A stretch of DNA of 36,993 nucleotides from Chlorobium sp. (GTDB lineage Bacteria > Bacteroidota > Chlorobiia > Chlorobiales > Chlorobiaceae). This document shows positions 35,923 through 36,993 of the stretch, in pieces. Made by a program: the position numbers and the translations under genes. The notes under the pieces are model-generated. The model was not told the origin of the DNA. It was given only the letters and a program-made list of their open reading frames with translations, and did not search any database. Position 1 is the first letter of the stretch; each line of letters begins with the position of its first letter. The stretch is from assembly GCF_021740465.1 (NCBI RefSeq), contig NZ_JAIOZR010000021.1, positions 1-36,993 on the forward strand, read 5' to 3'.

Positions 35923-36444
35923 ATGGAAGGTAAAACAAATGAAAATATAGTCATTTCGTCTATTGGATATTTATTGGCTGAATATGAAAAAGATTTAAAA
36001 TTTATTAATAATTACAGAAGGTATCGTAATGATGAAATAGATGAAATAGATGAAAAAGATTATTTGAAAAATAATCCGGAATATTTCCGGTTATTTATTG
36101 ATAGTTACAGGGTTACAAGAAATGTTAAAACGCATTGTGTTAGTGATTTATTGAGAGAATTAAAGGAATGGCCTGATGATAAGTGTCGTGATGTTGATGA
36201 TTTCGCTAACAAGCTACGGGAGGAAGGAATTATACACGCCAATAAATTAATGGTTTCATTGTCGTCAAAATTGTTATTCCTGAGATTTCCTGGTAAAATT
36301 ATTCCGATAGATACACTGAATCGCAAAGCGCTTGGTCTGTTAAAAAATGAATATTCTGAATTTTCTGAGGTGATTGAGGGATTTATTTGCAATAATCAAA
36401 ATGATATCGATTATTACTTGTGTTCTATAGAGAAATATCCTTAA
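35923..36444 (+). CDS. Uncharacterised AT-rich gene on the island remnant
   Basis: A 173-aa soluble protein of unknown function. The N-terminal half is charged and helical (EYEKDLKFINNYRRYRNDEIDEIDEKDY). The segment SSKLLFLRFPGKIIPIDTLNRKAL (about 115-138) recalls, by pattern only, small proteins with an SKxLxFxxPxxxPIxDxxxxxAL motif, seen in several defence- or phage-linked hypotheticals. Base composition is far more AT-rich than the housekeeping genes. After the TAA stop the same frame stays open for 33 more codons with protein-like content, so the gene may be shortened by a nonsense change. No partner gene is evident. Confidence 0.65.
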   Translation: MEGKTNENIVISSIGYLLAEYEKDLKFINNYRRYRNDEIDEIDEKDYLKNNPEYFRLFIDSYRVTRNVKTHCVSDLLRELKEWPDDKCRDVDDFANKLREEGIIHANKLMVSLSSKLLFLRFPGKIIPIDTLNRKALGLLKNEYSEFSEVIEGFICNNQNDIDYYLCSIEKYP

Positions 36445-36561
36445 AAAATAGAGTCAGGTTTTGACGCGTTATCAATAGCTTTTGATAAATATAGAAGAAT
36501 GCGCTTCGCACATAAGTATCATTGGGTTAAGGAAAGGGATTTGTAATGTGTATTCCTGTAG

Positions 36562-36681
36562 TTGTTTCTTGTTATCGATGCAGCCAGGCTTTCGAAGAAA
36601 GTTATGGAAGAGCTTTTTGCGGGGGATAATCGGCTCTACATTACAGGTGATCCCGAGATACAGTTCCAGGGTGAGTTTTAG
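36562..36681 (+). pseudogene. Possible gene scrap or small ORF
   Basis: A TTG-initiated frame of 39 codons encodes a balanced, protein-like sequence (VIDAARLSKKVMEELF, then GDNRLYITGDPEIQFQGEF). A stop codon lies immediately upstream, and no ribosome site is seen. It is most likely the tail of a lost gene. I do not recognise the family. Confidence 0.3.
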
Positions 36682-36715
36682 CTTGAATCACCAAAGAAAG
36701 ATTGTGCCTTCCGGA

Positions 36716-36760
36716 AACGAAAAACCCCTGTAACATTTTCTGCTACAGGGGTTTTTCGTT
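36716..36760 (-). terminator. Strong terminator of the tRNA-Glu-Arg-Gln cluster
   Basis: AACGAAAAACCCCTGTA (36716-36732) and TACAGGGGTTTTTCGTT (36744-36760) form a perfect 17-bp stem with an 11-base loop. On the minus strand it begins two bases beyond tRNA-Gln. Confidence 0.9.
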
Positions 36761-36761
36761 G

Positions 36762-36834
36762 CTGAGGAGCCAGGACTCGAACCTGGAATTGCCTGATCCA
36801 GAATCAGGAGCCTTACCAATTTGGCCACTCCTCA
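36762..36834 (-). tRNA. tRNA-Gln(CTG)
   Basis: This 73-base gene on the minus strand has acceptor TGAGGAG/CTCCTCA (U1-A72, usual for glutamine tRNA), anticodon stem CCTGA/TCAGG with loop TTCTGGA (anticodon CTG, codon CAG) and T-arm CCAGGTTCGAGTCCTGG. The discriminator is G, and CCA is not encoded. It is the last gene of the cluster. Confidence 0.95.
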
Positions 36835-36859
36835 ATAAAGTTCAGCATATAACGTATGG

Positions 36860-36933
36860 TACACCCGAGAGGATTCGAACCTCTAACCGTCTGATTCGTA
36901 GTCAGATACTCTATCCAGTTGAGCTACGGGTGC
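36860..36933 (-). tRNA. tRNA-Arg(ACG)
   Basis: This 74-base gene on the minus strand has acceptor GCACCCG/CGGGTGT (first pair G-T), D-arm AGCTCAACTGGATAGAGT and anticodon loop CTACGAA, giving ACG. The A is expected to be edited to inosine, reading CGU/CGC/CGA. The T-arm is AGAGGTTCGAATCCTCT and the discriminator is A. It lies 25 bases upstream of tRNA-Gln. Confidence 0.95.
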
Positions 36934-36940
36934 AACAGTG

Positions 36941-36993
36941 TAGCGTGTACGGGATTCGAACCCGTGATCTTCGCCTTGAGAGGGCGATGTCCT
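36941..36993 (-). tRNA. tRNA-Glu(CTC), partial at the window end
   Basis: Only the 3' part is present. The anticodon stem TCGCC/GGCGA encloses loop CTCTCAA (anticodon CTC, codon GAG), preceded by AGGACA, typical of glutamate tRNA. The T-arm is ACGGGTTCGAATCCCGT. The acceptor strand ACACGCT and discriminator A follow. The 5' half lies beyond the window. Confidence 0.88.

Noticed and set aside
34050-36834. Attachment-site duplication of the tRNA-Gln 3' end flanking the island
   Set aside because: P4-type elements often integrate at tRNA 3' ends, but I find no copy of the tRNA-Gln T-arm or acceptor sequence near the left edge at 34050-34130. The integrase also lies at the far side from the tRNA.

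Overview
The window reads as chromosome from a green sulfur bacterium (Chlorobiales, close to Chlorobium in gene content). This rests on the protein character of GroEL/ES, TrpA/TrpB, MreB, LptD and AcnB, on a bacillithiol-type glycosyltransferase, on moderate GC and on mostly weak Shine-Dalgarno sequences. I cannot name the species.

Layout. (1) Bases 1-4260 hold the right end of an ISL3-like insertion sequence. It abuts a CqsS-type membrane sensor kinase on the minus strand, which faces away from a CqsA-type autoinducer synthase on the plus strand. Together they look like a complete CAI-1 type quorum-sensing module in a strict photoautotroph lineage. The kinase carries two receiver domains and an HPt domain in one chain. 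The IS has cut the last part of the HPt domain and supplies the final codons. (2) Bases 4270-7000 hold a rhodanese, tRNA-Ser(CGA), tRNA-Gly(GCC), a pair of dispersed GC-rich repeats and trpB. (3) Bases 7078-14480 hold lptD, an alpha/beta hydrolase, an Rrf2-family regulator, a UvrA homologue and a small uncharacterised gene. (4) Bases 14549-16715 hold a groESL operon with a CIRCE operator and a strong terminator. (5) Bases 16796-24580 hold queC, a CPBP membrane protease, trpA, a GT2 glycosyltransferase, a minus-strand trio (thioesterase, SRPBCC protein, SDR reductase), an NlpE/META lipoprotein and a Ca2+/Na+ antiporter. (6) Bases 24590-33610 hold an archaeal-type S-adenosylmethionine synthetase divergent from bshA, then mreB, a hisD-queA pair and acnB (aconitase, used in the reductive TCA cycle of this group). 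(7) Bases 33750-34050 hold a small lipoprotein built of 21-bp tandem repeats.

(8) From about 34,100 the DNA changes character. There is a decayed P4-type integrase, an AT-rich stretch with an H-NS-like nucleoid protein, an unrecognised AT-rich gene and gene scraps. This looks like the remains of a mobile island. It ends at a minus-strand tRNA cluster, Glu(CTC)-Arg(ACG)-Gln(CTG), with a 17-bp terminator stem.

The most interesting content is the cqsS/cqsA pair and its IS-damaged kinase. Next come the archaeal-type MetK beside bshA and the H-NS-like protein on the island remnant.
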